Source of the DNA: Aedoeadaptatus coxii
GTDB taxonomy: Bacteria > Bacillota > Clostridia > Tissierellales > Peptoniphilaceae
Assembly: GCF_903819215.1 (NCBI RefSeq)
Contig: NZ_CAIJCT010000016.1
Direction: 5' to 3' (one strand)
Length of the DNA: 64,000 nucleotides
A program made the translations under genes and the position numbers. Shown piece by piece: positions 24,975 to 32,981 of this stretch. The notes under the pieces are model-generated. The model had not been told where the DNA came from. It saw only the letters and a program-made list of their open reading frames with translations, and did no database searches. Numbering within the stretch: the stretch's first letter is position 1; each line of letters starts with the position of its first letter.

Positions 24975-25085
24975 ATAGCTTTTTACCTCTCCACTTCCTT
25001 CCAATAATAATTTTCATAATTTTTCCTATACTGAACAAGGTCAGAAAATTGTTCTTTATTCAAAGAATACTCTTGCATAAAGGCT
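24975..25085 (-). repeat. Direct repeat copy 1 (about 105 bp) with a gene-end remnant
   Basis: This stretch is almost identical to 25798-25907. On the minus strand it encodes a 31-codon frame (25078-24983) MQEYSLNKEQFSDLVQYRKN ending in YYWKEVER and a stop. The same peptide end appears in copy 2, so both are copies of one gene's 3' end. It has no ribosome binding site. The two copies flank the IS remnant and the LDCC gene. Confidence 0.8.
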
Positions 25086-25142
25086 TATTGAATTAGGTAT
25101 TTTAGAAAACTGATTTAGAGAGTCTTTAGGTGGCAAGTAGAA

Positions 25143-25175
25143 AGGCTATGAGTTTAATGCTCATAGCCGTTTTTG
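25143..25175 (+). terminator. Hairpin terminator
   Basis: GGCTATGAG and CTCATAGCC form a perfect 9-bp stem with loop TTTAATG, followed by GTTTTT on the plus strand. No convincing plus-strand gene leads into it, so it may belong to a lost gene. Confidence 0.7.
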
Positions 25176-25176
25176 C

Positions 25177-25578
25177 GGGTCTGTAAATAATTTTGTGTAT
25201 CAACCTAAATCCTGATATAAGGGTAAGGGTTGATAATTGGGATAAGAATTGATCCCAGCCTCGTATTCTATATGTCCATATGATGATCTAACTGTTTTTT
25301 TACTAGTACCATTTCTTGTATTTAATGATAGTGGTTTTTCTCCATATTCATAGTGTAAATGCTAATCCAATTCTGCTTTTAAAAGTTCTTCCATTGTATC
25401 GCCTAGAAGGTCTTTTAGAGCTTCTTGAATATCTTGTGCGCTTTGAGGCTGATATTCTTCAATTAACATTTTTGCTTCTTTTTGTTTCTGGTCTTTTTTT
25501 GGCATAAAAATTCCTCCTGATTAGTTTTTACTTACCCTAATCAGGAGGTTTCTATACACAAAATTTTACACAGTCTCC
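25177..25578 (-). mobile_element. Internally deleted IS256-family element
   Basis: Imperfect terminal inverted repeats lie at 25177-25205 (plus strand GGGTCTGTAAATAATTTTG...) and 25547-25578 (minus strand GAGACTGTGTAAAATTTTG...). Between them, on the minus strand, is the start of an IS256-type transposase, broken by a stop and a deletion. The element is only about 0.4 kb and cannot encode a transposase, but the ends could still be moved in trans. Confidence 0.75.
25206..25505 (-). pseudogene. IS256-family transposase, N-terminal fragment
   Basis: ATG at 25505 with AGGAGG upstream starts a 47-codon frame whose end, DIQEALKDLLGDTMEELLKA, is the conserved beginning of IS256/Mutator-type transposases. 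After a stop at 25362-25364, similarity resumes in another frame with TRNGTSKKTVRSSYGHIE, the next conserved block of the family, and then ends. So the gene has at least one frameshift or stop, and the catalytic DDE region is missing. It lies between the element's terminal repeats. Confidence 0.8.
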
Positions 25579-25597
25579 GCCATGGTCATTTTTTTCT

Positions 25598-25726
25598 TTA
25601 TTTATATTCTCTTTTGTTCATTGAACAACAATCTAATTTTTCATTTCCAAAAGATTTTTTATTTTCTTCTGCTAGATTTTTCAAGAATTTTTTCCAACTA
25701 TTTTTTATTGATTCAAAGATTTTCAT
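25598..25726 (-). CDS. LDCC-motif micro-protein, putative metal binding
   Basis: A 42-aa gene with a strong GAGGAGG box 7 bp before ATG 25726. The sequence reads MKIFESIKNSWKKFLKNLAE, followed by KKSFGNEKLDCCSMNK. The KSFGxxKLDCCxMN ending is the signature of small proteins annotated as LDCC-motif putative metal-binding proteins in Firmicutes. The N-terminal half is an amphipathic basic helix; the adjacent cysteines could bind a metal. It lies about 0.7 kb upstream of copY in the same orientation and within the IS/mobilisation scar. Its role in copper handling is only suggested by location. Confidence 0.75.
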   Translation of the reverse strand: MKIFESIKNSWKKFLKNLAEENKKSFGNEKLDCCSMNKREYK

Positions 25727-25797
25727 ATTTTACCTCCTCGGGTAATTATTTTTAAATTTTCTACAATAATATTCATACCAGAAAAAAATTATCTTTT

Positions 25798-25907
25798 CAA
25801 TTTTTTATCTCTCCACTTCCTTCCCATAATAATTTTCATAGTTTTTCCTATACTGAACAAAGTCAGAAAATTGTTCTTTATTCAGAGAATACTCTTGCAT
25901 AAGGGTG
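25798..25907 (-). repeat. Direct repeat copy 2 (about 105 bp) with a gene-end remnant
   Basis: Near-identical to 24975-25085. The minus-strand frame (25900-25805) gives MQEYSLNKEQFSDFVQYRKN ending in YYGKEVER, differing by a few residues from copy 1. Here the frame remains open a little further upstream (NYKKNTL before the Met) to a stop, so this copy preserves more of the parent gene. It lies next to the MobC relic and probably came from the same mobilisation module. Confidence 0.8.
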
Positions 25908-25934
25908 TTCTTTTTGTAATTACCATACTAATCA

Positions 25935-26130
25935 CCAGAACTTTCTTTTGATTTATTAAGAAGTAGGAAATGGATCTGCCATATTTCTTTTGCCAATTTT
26001 TCTATTTTTTCTCTATATTATCAATATCTTTCTTGTAAATAACACCACTTGTATTAGTAGCTTTTGCAATCTGGTTTATGTTATTTGTTGCATTTGAAAG
26101 TAACCATTTGAGATGTCTAAATAAAATAAT
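25935..26130 (-). pseudogene. MobC-like relaxosome protein remnant
   Basis: On the minus strand a frame reads RHLKWLLSNATNNINQIAKA, then TNTSGVIYKKDIDNIEKK, followed by a stop. The core NNINQIAKATNTSGVIY is the C-terminal signature of MobC plasmid-mobilisation proteins, which open the DNA at oriT for the relaxase. A one-base shift continues the match with EKLAKEIWQIHFLLL. No start region remains, so it is a frameshifted C-terminal relic. It shows that a mobilisable plasmid or element once lay here. Confidence 0.75.
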
Positions 26131-26147
26131 CCTCATAATATGCACGC

Positions 26148-26184
26148 AAAAAGACCGCAGCTTGAAACTGCGGTCTAATTTTTT
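26148..26184 (-). terminator. Bidirectional terminator after guaA
   Basis: AGACCGCAG and CTGCGGTCT pair around CTTGAAA; T runs occur on both strands. It separates guaA from the mobile-element scar. Confidence 0.85.
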
Positions 26185-26314
26185 GTCGAAATGTAAAGTA
26201 CTTAAAACTATTATTCAATTTATTCTTTTTTACAAATGTTCCCATTTTAATCCCAGTTACAGTTTTTTATCTTCTGTAACCGTTGATTTCACAAAGTTTT
26301 TTGATTTTTTGCTA

Positions 26315-27847
26315 CTACTCCCATTCAATGGTTGCCGGGGGTTTGGAGGTAATATCGTAGACGATGCGGTTAATATGCTCCACTTCGTTGACGATTCTCA
26401 CGCTCACTTTATCCAGCACTTCGTAGGGGATGCGCGCCCAATCGGCGGTCATAAAGTCGGAGGTGGTGACGGCGCGAAGGGCTAATGTGTAATCGTAGGT
26501 TCTGAAGTCGCCCATAACGCCGACGCTTCGGTTGTTGGTCAAGACGGCGAAGTATTGGTTGATGTCGCGATCGATGCCGGCTTTTGCGATTTCGTCGCGG
26601 AAGATGTAGTCGGCTTCGCGAAGGATGTCGAGTTTTTCTTCGGTGATTTCGCCGATAACGCGTATAGCGAGGCCGGGTCCCGGGAAGGGTTGGCGCCAAA
26701 CGAGTTTCGGATCTAATCCGATGGTTTCTCCCAGTTGTCTTACTTCGTCTTTAAAAAGATCGCGCAGAGGTTCGATTAAGCCTTTGAAATCCACGACGGC
26801 GGGAAGGCCGCCGACGTTGTGGTGGCTTTTGATGACCGCTGCATCGCCTGCGCCGCTTTCGATGACGTCAGGATAGATGGTGCCTTGGGCTAAAAAGTCC
26901 ACGGCGCCTATTTTTTTGCCTTCGTCTTCGAAGACGCGAATAAATTCTTCGCCGATGATTTTACGTTTTTCTTCCGGTTCGACCACGCCTTTTAAACGGC
27001 TTAGGAAGCGATCTTTGGCATCCACGTGAATAAAGTGCATGCCCGTATCTTTAAAGGCTTCTTCTACTTCTTTGCCTTCGTTTTTGCGCATGAGGCCGTG
27101 ATCGACGAAGATGCAGGTGAGTTGATCGCCAATGGCATCTGCCAGGAGTTTGGCGCATACGGAGGAATCCACGCCGCCTGAAAGGGCGAGGACGACTTTT
27201 TGATCGCCGACTTTTTTCTGTATGGCCGCTTTAGCTTCTTTGGCGTAGTCTTTCATGTTCCAATCGCCTTTGGCACCGCACACTTTTTTCAGGAAGTTGT
27301 CGATCATGTCGTGTCCGTTTTCCGTGTGGTTCACTTCGGCGTGGAATTGAATGGCGTATATGTTTTTATCGCGGTTTTCCATGGCCGCCACAGGGCAGCT
27401 ATCGGTTGAGGCGACGGTGCGGAATCCTTCGGGGAGTTCTTTTACGTAATCGATGTGGCTCATCCATGTGGTTTGTTCCACTTGCAAGCCGTCGAACAAT
27501 TTGCTCGCCGGATCCACCATGGTTTTGGTTTTTCCGAATTCGCGACGATCGGATTTTTCTACGACGCCGCCCAGGTTTTTCGCCACGAGCTGCATGCCGT
27601 AGCATATGCCTAAAATGGGGATGCCGAGGCTAAAGATTTCCGAATCGATGTCCGGGCTTTTTTCGTCGTAAACGCTATTGGGGCCGCCTGTAAAGATAAG
27701 GCCGATGGGCTTTTCCTGTTTAATGGCTTCCCACGCTTTTTTATAGGGAACGACTTCGGCGTAGACGTTTTTTTCCCGTACCCGACGGGTAATGAGCTGA
27801 TTGTATTGACCGCCGAAATCGACGACCAGTATTTTTTCTCTATCCAT
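26315..27847 (-). CDS. guaA: GMP synthase (glutamine-hydrolysing)
   Basis: Converts XMP to GMP using ATP and glutamine in purine synthesis. The 510-aa protein has the usual order: class I glutamine amidotransferase domain (ILVVDFGGQYNQLI, GICYGMQLVAKNLGG with the catalytic Cys, and FHAEVNHTENG with the His), an ATP-pyrophosphatase domain with the P-loop VLALSGGVDSSVCAKLL, and a C-terminal dimerisation domain ending KPPATIEWE, the family end. ATG has AGGAGG upstream. It is transcribed alone, divergent from the XRE-cupin regulator. The usual HAEV reading (HPEV in many species) is a minor change. Confidence 0.97.
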   Translation of the reverse strand: MDREKILVVDFGGQYNQLITRRVREKNVYAEVVPYKKAWEAIKQEKPIGLIFTGGPNSVYDEKSPDIDSEIFSLGIPILGICYGMQLVAKNLGGVVEKSDRREFGKTKTMVDPASKLFDGLQVEQTTWMSHIDYVKELPEGFRTVASTDSCPVAAMENRDKNIYAIQFHAEVNHTENGHDMIDNFLKKVCGAKGDWNMKDYAKEAKAAIQKKVGDQKVVLALSGGVDSSVCAKLLADAIGDQLTCIFVDHGLMRKNEGKEVEEAFKDTGMHFIHVDAKDRFLSRLKGVVEPEEKRKIIGEEFIRVFEDEGKKIGAVDFLAQGTIYPDVIESGAGDAAVIKSHHNVGGLPAVVDFKGLIEPLRDLFKDEVRQLGETIGLDPKLVWRQPFPGPGLAIRVIGEITEEKLDILREADYIFRDEIAKAGIDRDINQYFAVLTNNRSVGVMGDFRTYDYTLALRAVTTSDFMTADWARIPYEVLDKVSVRIVNEVEHINRIVYDITSKPPATIEWE

Positions 27848-27974
27848 GGATTTACCTCCTATTTCGTTTTATTATAGCATAATCTTTTTCTCTCATGGAT
27901 CGTAACCTTTTCATAGCGTATTAATAAAATTATGGTATACTATGTTTAATATATATATTTAAAGGAGGTGTCCT

Positions 27975-28532
27975 ATGTCGAGAAAGTTTTCCGGCCATAA
28001 AATTCGTGTTTTGCGCAAGGAGCTCGGCATGAGTATTAAGGAGTTAGCCGAAGCGGCCAATCTGTCGACCGGGCTTATTAGCCAAATCGAACGGGATCTC
28101 GTTTCCCCCTCTGTCAATGCCATGCTTCGCATTGTCGATGCTTTGCATACGACCATGGGTGAATTTTTTGAAGATATGCCTTCCCACAAGCGGCCTGTTA
28201 TTTATCGCTGCGGGGAGCATAAAATGATCGATGAAGAGGGAATGCGGCGCAGGGTGCGGGTGCTTTCGCCGCCAAAGCATATCCACTATCAAGTGGTGGA
28301 AATTCGCTTTGAACCTACGGAAGATCCGGATGATGCGGTTTTATCCAGCCACGAAGGCCAGGAATTCGGCTTCGTCCTTTCCGGCAGCCTCACCGTCATC
28401 ATCGACGATGTTCCCTACGACGTTCAATCCGGCGACAGTATTGCCTTCGACGCCACCTCTTTGCATACGTACATTAACTCTTCCAAGGAGCCTTGCCTTG
28501 CCCTTTGGACTTATACTGTGCCCATTTACTAA
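27975..28532 (+). CDS. XRE-cupin transcriptional regulator
   Basis: A 185-aa regulator with an N-terminal helix-turn-helix (SIKELAEAANLSTGLISQIE, residues about 20-40) and a C-terminal cupin barrel (about 110-180: SSHEGQEFGFVLSGSLTVII and GDSIAFDATSLHTYIN). Proteins of this PuuR/SutR-like layout sense small molecules such as polyamines or amino acids in the cupin and control nearby metabolic genes. AAAGGAGGTG precedes ATG. It is divergent from guaA and convergent with the NUDIX gene. The ligand and targets cannot be inferred from sequence; the neighbouring nucleotide and glutamine genes are candidates. Confidence 0.9.
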   Translation: MSRKFSGHKIRVLRKELGMSIKELAEAANLSTGLISQIERDLVSPSVNAMLRIVDALHTTMGEFFEDMPSHKRPVIYRCGEHKMIDEEGMRRRVRVLSPPKHIHYQVVEIRFEPTEDPDDAVLSSHEGQEFGFVLSGSLTVIIDDVPYDVQSGDSIAFDATSLHTYINSSKEPCLALWTYTVPIY

Positions 28533-28535
28533 ATG

Positions 28536-28573
28536 AAAACAGGTTCACTTACGGTGAGTGAACCTGTTTTTTT
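28536..28573. terminator. Bidirectional terminator
   Basis: AACAGGTTCACT and AGTGAACCTGTT form a 12-bp stem with T/A runs on both sides, between the convergent regulator and NUDIX genes. Confidence 0.9.
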
Positions 28574-29066
28574 ATGCCCAGTTTTTGAAAAAATCGTCGT
28601 AGTAGGCGAGTTTTGTCATGTTTTGTTCTTCGATCCAGCGGGGCAATTGATCGGCGGTTAAGAAGATAAAGTCGTCGACTTCTTCGGGATCGATGACGAC
28701 GTCTTGTTCCCTTACGTCTTTTTCGATTTTATAAATATAGTAATGGGCGGGGAATTCGCTAATGATGCGATCCAGTGTCAGATCTTCTCTCGAAAGCGTA
28801 ATGCCCATTTCTTCCGCCATTTCCCGAATCATGGCTTCTTCGGGCTCTTCCCCTTGCTGTACGCTTCCGCAAGCTGTGCAGGACCAAAAGCCCGGGAAGT
28901 TTTTCTTTTTCTTCGACCGTTTTTGCAGGATAAAATGCCCGTCTTTTGTGCGAAGCCACGCTTCCACGACGCGGTGATAGCGCCCTTTCGGTATACGTTC
29001 GCCGCGGAGAATGACTTCGCCTGTGGGTTTATCTTCTGCGTCGTATAAATCCCAGCGCTCCCTCAA
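28572..29066 (-). CDS. NUDIX hydrolase, IDI-like
   Basis: A 164-aa NUDIX protein. The Nudix box GSVQQGEEPEEAM followed by REMAEEMGI fits Gx5Ex7REUXEEXGU completely. The beginning (RWDLYDAEDKPTGEVILRG) and WSCTACGSV resemble the isopentenyl-diphosphate-isomerase-like NUDIX group often found in Firmicutes. The substrate is unknown; such proteins act on nucleoside diphosphate-linked compounds or similar phosphates. It overlaps the end of pyrG by 4 bp (ATGA junction), so it is the last gene of the glnN-pyrG operon, which hints at house-cleaning of nucleotides. Confidence 0.9.
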   Translation of the reverse strand: MRERWDLYDAEDKPTGEVILRGERIPKGRYHRVVEAWLRTKDGHFILQKRSKKKKNFPGFWSCTACGSVQQGEEPEEAMIREMAEEMGITLSREDLTLDRIISEFPAHYYIYKIEKDVREQDVVIDPEEVDDFIFLTADQLPRWIEEQNMTKLAYYDDFFKNWA

Positions 29067-30670
29067 CGGTCTCGACGCTCCATGGCAGCTTCTATGAAGC
29101 CGTGGAATAAGGGGTGAATGTGGTTGGGGCGGGATTTAAATTCCGGGTGGAATTGGCATGCCACAAAATAGCCCGGCGCATCCAACTCGATCACTTCGAC
29201 AAGGTCGAGGTCGTCGTTAATGCCGACGATTTTAAGCCCGGCTTCCCGAAGTTTTCCTCTGTATTCGTTATTGAATTCATAGCGATGGCGATGGCGCTCT
29301 AAAATATGCTCTTCGCCGTAAAGTTCCCTGGCCTTGCTTCCTTCTTCTAAATGGCAGGGGTAATTGCCGAGGCGTTGGGTGCCGCCTAAGCTTTCAATGC
29401 CGATTTGAGATTCCATAAGGTCGATGACGGGGTAAGGCGTGTTGACCTCAAACTCTGTGGAGTGAGCGTCTCTTAAACCTGCAAGGTTTCTCGCAATGTC
29501 GATGACGGCGATTTGCATGCCGAGGCAAATGCCGAAGTAGGGAACCGCATGTTCTCTCGCAAATTTCGACGCGCGGACCATGCCTTCCACGCCCCGTTCG
29601 CCGAAGCCGCCGGGAACGAGAATGCCGTCCATTTTCTTGAGAATTTCTTCGGCTTTTTCGTCATCCGTCAGCTCTTCGGCGTCGACGTAATGAATGTTTA
29701 CGAGGCGACCCAGTTCGTAGCCCGCATCTAAAAGGGCTTGGGATACGGAAAGGTAGGCGTCGTGAAGTTGAATGTATTTTCCTACGATGGCCACATCTAC
29801 CGGGCCTTCCGCTTTTTTAAAGTGTTCCACCATGGAAACCCACGCGTCAGATTTGTTTTCTTTGGTTTCCAATTTCAGGTGATCCATAATGATTTCGTCG
29901 AGTTTTTGATCGCGGAATACATTGGGTAGTTCGTAAATTAAGTCTACGTGGCGGGATTCAATGACGTTTTCTTTCGGTACGTCGCAGAAAAGGGAAATCT
30001 TGTTGCGAATGGATTCATCGATGGCGCCGTCGCTTCTTGTAATAATAATATCCGCCTTAATCCCTTGGCTCATTAATTGTTTAAAGCTGTGTTGGGTGGG
30101 CTTGGTTTTAAGTTCGTCGCTTCCCGGAATCGAGGGGATCAACACGGTGTGCACATAGAGCACGTCGTCTACGGCGCTTTCCGAGTGGATTTGGCGAATG
30201 GCTTCGATAAAGGGAAGGCCTTCGATGTCGCCGACGGTGCCGCCGATTTCGGTGATGACTACATCGGCGTCGGTTTCCGTGCCGGCTTTGTAGACGGCTT
30301 TTTTGATTTCGTCGGTAATGTGGGGGATGACTTGTACGGTGGCGCCGTCGTAATCGCCGCGGCGTTCTTTTTGAATGACCCGCGAGTAAATTTTGCCCGT
30401 GGTAATGGAGGCGGATTTCGTAAGTTCTTCATTGGTAAAGCGTTCGTAGTGACCTAAATCCAAATCGGTTTCGGCACCGTCGGCTGTAACGAAGACTTCC
30501 CCGTGTTGATAGGGGCTCATGGTGCCCGGATCCACATTTAAATAGGGATCGAATTTTTGCATAAAGACTTTAAAGCCTCTGTTTTTAAGCAGACGGCCGA
30601 TACTTGCCGCGCTAATACCTTTGCCGATACCGGACACTACGCCGCCGGTAACAAAAATATATTTTGTCAT
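29063..30670 (-). CDS. pyrG: CTP synthase
   Basis: Makes CTP from UTP, ATP and glutamine. 535 aa, standard length. N-terminal synthetase domain: KYIFVTGGVVSGIGKGISAA (P-loop) and GGTVGDIEGLPFIEAIRQ. C-terminal glutamine amidotransferase domain: VPGGFGERGVEGM, YFGICLGMQIAVI with the catalytic Cys, and the late FHPEFKSRP with His-Glu. The start ATG has AGGAGG upstream. It lies 8 bp downstream of glnN and overlaps the NUDIX gene, placing a glutamine consumer directly after the glutamine producer. Confidence 0.97.
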   Translation of the reverse strand: MTKYIFVTGGVVSGIGKGISAASIGRLLKNRGFKVFMQKFDPYLNVDPGTMSPYQHGEVFVTADGAETDLDLGHYERFTNEELTKSASITTGKIYSRVIQKERRGDYDGATVQVIPHITDEIKKAVYKAGTETDADVVITEIGGTVGDIEGLPFIEAIRQIHSESAVDDVLYVHTVLIPSIPGSDELKTKPTQHSFKQLMSQGIKADIIITRSDGAIDESIRNKISLFCDVPKENVIESRHVDLIYELPNVFRDQKLDEIIMDHLKLETKENKSDAWVSMVEHFKKAEGPVDVAIVGKYIQLHDAYLSVSQALLDAGYELGRLVNIHYVDAEELTDDEKAEEILKKMDGILVPGGFGERGVEGMVRASKFAREHAVPYFGICLGMQIAVIDIARNLAGLRDAHSTEFEVNTPYPVIDLMESQIGIESLGGTQRLGNYPCHLEEGSKARELYGEEHILERHRHRYEFNNEYRGKLREAGLKIVGINDDLDLVEVIELDAPGYFVACQFHPEFKSRPNHIHPLFHGFIEAAMERRDR

Positions 30671-30678
30671 ATTGCCTC

Positions 30679-32757
30679 CTAAACTAATCGTGTGAAAATA
30701 TCTTCATAGGTGGGAATAGTCCAGTGTTTTCTGGATACTCTCGCCTCTAATTCATCGCAGATTTTGCGTATATGGGGTATTTGCGTGCTGATTTCTTCTT
30801 GGAAATAGCGGGCGCGCTCGTAACCTGTAAGGGTTTTACCCTTGGCATAAGATGCCTTTAATTTTTTATGGCGCACTAAAAGCTCTTCAAACAGCGTGTT
30901 CAGCGTTTCCAGCCGATCGTCCAGGGCCGGGTTTTCAAGACGCCCTGACACATTTAAGATATCGTTCAATTCCGATACAACGGCAGGCTCCACATCTTTT
31001 GAAAGCATGGTCATTAAAGTGCGGGCTTCGAGAAAATGGTGTACCGATACGGCTTCCATGCCAACTTCGTAAATGGCGTCGGCTTCTTCTTCGCTAATGA
31101 CGCCGTATTCGTCGAAGATGGCCATGAGCTTTTTATCTTTATAAGCCGAAAGGGCTTCAAAGAAGCTGTCGTAAATGGGCAGGCCCCGACGCTCAGCTTC
31201 TTCTCGCCATTCGCTGGCGTAATTGTCTTTGCTGTAGAAGATGCGTTCGTGATCCCGTACGATTTCCGCTACCAGGCGATAGGCTTCTTTTCGAAGGGCT
31301 TCTTCGTCCTCTTTAAAGGGCTCCAATCGCTCTGCCATTTTTCTAAGGCTGTGCCCTAAGGCGGTGTTAATGACGATGTTGGCGTCGGCGCCTGTCATGG
31401 ACGAGCCCACCATGCGGAATTCGAATTTGTTGCCCGTAAAAGCAAAGGGGCTCGTGCGATTGCGGTCGCTGGAATCTCTCGGCGTGTAGCCCAGGGAATT
31501 GATTTTAATCTCCTTGGGCACTTCGATTTTAGCGTGGTATTCGTCGTGGGCGATGTCTTTTAAAATTTCTTCCAAATCATTTCCGAGGAACATGGAAATA
31601 ATCGACGGCGGCGCTTCCAAACCGCCTAAGCGATCGTCGTTACTGGGTCCGCCCGATGCCACGCGGAGCAAGGGCGCGTAATCGTCTACCGCCTCGATCA
31701 TGGCGGCTAAAAACAGGAGGAAGGTGATGTTTTCCTTGGGATTGTCTCCGGGATCGAAGACGTTTTTCCCGTAATTGGTCGTCAGGGAATAGTTGTCGTG
31801 TTTGCCGCTGCCGTTGACGCCGGCAAAAGGTTTTTCGTGTAAAAGACATGCCATGCCGTGTTGACCGGCAGTTTCTTTTAATGTGCTCATAATGAGCTGA
31901 TTGTAATCCACGGCGATGTTGGCGTTTTCGTAAAGGGCGACGATTTCAAATTGCCCGGGCGCCACTTCGTTGTGTTCGGTTTTGGCGTAAATCCCAAGCT
32001 CCCAAAGCTTTTGGTTTACATCTTCGTAAAAATCCATCACCCGACGGGGAATGCCGCCGAAGTAATGATCCCCAAGCTCTTGACCCTTGGGGGCGCCGGC
32101 GCCGATCAACGTGCGGCCGATGCTCTTTAAATCGCTTCGCTCCTCATATTGCTTGCGATCGATGAGGAAAAATTCCTGCTCCAGACCTACTTTCGGTTTC
32201 ATACGGTAGGTGTATTCTTCTTTTTCAAAGAGATTGACCACGCGGGAACCGTAGTCGCTTAAAAGCTTCATGGATTCCAGAAGAGGGCCTTTTTTATCCA
32301 GCTTGTCGCCGTTAAAGGAAACGAAGATCGTGGGGATGTAAAGGATTCTGTCGATAATAAAAGAATTGGCCGTAGCATCCCAATAAGTGTAGCCCCGCGC
32401 CTCGAAGGTGCTGCGCATGCCTCCTGTGGGGAAGCTGGAGCCGTCGCTTTCGCCGCGAATTAATTCCTTGCCGCTGAAGCGATAAATAGGCTCGTATTTA
32501 TCCGTGCGATCTAAAAAAGAATCGTGTTTTTTCGCCGTCAAACCGTTAAGCGGTTGAAACCAGTGGCAGTAATGGGTGGCGCCTTTTTCAAGTGCCCATT
32601 CTTTCATGGCGTGGGCGATGCCGTCGGCAGTTTCCCTGTCCAGTGGCGCTTCGTTTCGAATGGCATTCTTCCACCGGAAATAAATGGCGTGGGGCAGCCG
32701 CTCCCGCATCATATGCTTATTAAACGCCATTTCGCCAAAGCTTTTGTTTAGATCCAT
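30679..32757 (-). CDS. glnN: Glutamine synthetase type III
   Basis: ATP-dependent synthesis of glutamine from glutamate and ammonia. The 692-aa length and N-terminus are those of the large GSIII (GlnN) class, not GlnA. Typical segments are YCHWFQPLNG, SSFPTGGMRSTFEARGYTYW, the active-site region VGLEQEFFLID, GVNGSGKHDNYSL and NRTSPFAFTGNKFEFR. ATG has TAGGAGGA upstream. The mRNA starts about 87 nt before the ATG at a strong promoter and passes a terminator-like hairpin (see leader entry), so transcription attenuation is likely. In clostridia GSIII genes are often under ANTAR antitermination. pyrG follows directly. Confidence 0.96.
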   Translation of the reverse strand: MDLNKSFGEMAFNKHMMRERLPHAIYFRWKNAIRNEAPLDRETADGIAHAMKEWALEKGATHYCHWFQPLNGLTAKKHDSFLDRTDKYEPIYRFSGKELIRGESDGSSFPTGGMRSTFEARGYTYWDATANSFIIDRILYIPTIFVSFNGDKLDKKGPLLESMKLLSDYGSRVVNLFEKEEYTYRMKPKVGLEQEFFLIDRKQYEERSDLKSIGRTLIGAGAPKGQELGDHYFGGIPRRVMDFYEDVNQKLWELGIYAKTEHNEVAPGQFEIVALYENANIAVDYNQLIMSTLKETAGQHGMACLLHEKPFAGVNGSGKHDNYSLTTNYGKNVFDPGDNPKENITFLLFLAAMIEAVDDYAPLLRVASGGPSNDDRLGGLEAPPSIISMFLGNDLEEILKDIAHDEYHAKIEVPKEIKINSLGYTPRDSSDRNRTSPFAFTGNKFEFRMVGSSMTGADANIVINTALGHSLRKMAERLEPFKEDEEALRKEAYRLVAEIVRDHERIFYSKDNYASEWREEAERRGLPIYDSFFEALSAYKDKKLMAIFDEYGVISEEEADAIYEVGMEAVSVHHFLEARTLMTMLSKDVEPAVVSELNDILNVSGRLENPALDDRLETLNTLFEELLVRHKKLKASYAKGKTLTGYERARYFQEEISTQIPHIRKICDELEARVSRKHWTIPTYEDIFTRLV

Positions 32758-32773
32758 AGTTCCTCCTATAAAA

Positions 32774-32845
32774 CAAAAAATTGGTTCTCCCGAAAGACAA
32801 CCAATATAAAAAACCTATAAGCCCTCCCGATAAGAGGGGTGTTTT
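32774..32845 (-). promoter_or_regulatory. glnN leader with two hairpins, putative attenuator
   Basis: Between the promoter and the glnN ATG, the minus strand forms hairpin 1 (CCCTC/GAGGG, 32822-32839) and hairpin 2 (ATTGGTT/AACCAAT, 32780-32805) followed by TTTTTT, a terminator inside the 5' UTR. Both hairpins contain TCGGGAG, so alternative pairing with the CCCC strand of hairpin 1 is possible. This looks like an attenuator, but the signal and regulator are unknown; the hairpin loops do not show the usual ANTAR pattern. Confidence 0.55.
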
Positions 32846-32850
32846 CTTTT

Positions 32851-32879
32851 ATAATAGTCAAAACATTTTTTGATGTCAA
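32851..32879 (-). promoter_or_regulatory. Promoter of glnN-pyrG operon
   Basis: Minus-strand TTGACA (32879-32874) and TATTAT (32856-32851) with 17-bp spacing; predicted start near 32844. Confidence 0.8.
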
Positions 32880-32947
32880 GAAGTGAGGACTGTGATTTTG
32901 ATTTTATTGTGAGAGTCTCATATGAGTATCAAAATTATTAACTCTAC

Positions 32948-32975
32948 TTGACAAGATTTTTCCAACTTGTATAAT
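32948..32975 (+). promoter_or_regulatory. Promoter of T-box-proS
   Basis: TTGACA (32948-32953) and TATAAT (32970-32975), 16-bp spacing, about 70 bp from the divergent glnN promoter. Confidence 0.85.
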
Positions 32976-32981
32976 GGACGT

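Noticed and set aside
26078..26485. 135-aa plus-strand frame at the end of guaA
   Set aside because: It lies opposite the guaA end, the terminator and the MobC relic; no ribosome binding site.
32774..32845. ANTAR two-hairpin motif in the glnN leader
   Set aside because: Two hairpins exist, but neither has the hexanucleotide loop with A at position 1 and G at position 4, so only a generic attenuator is claimed.
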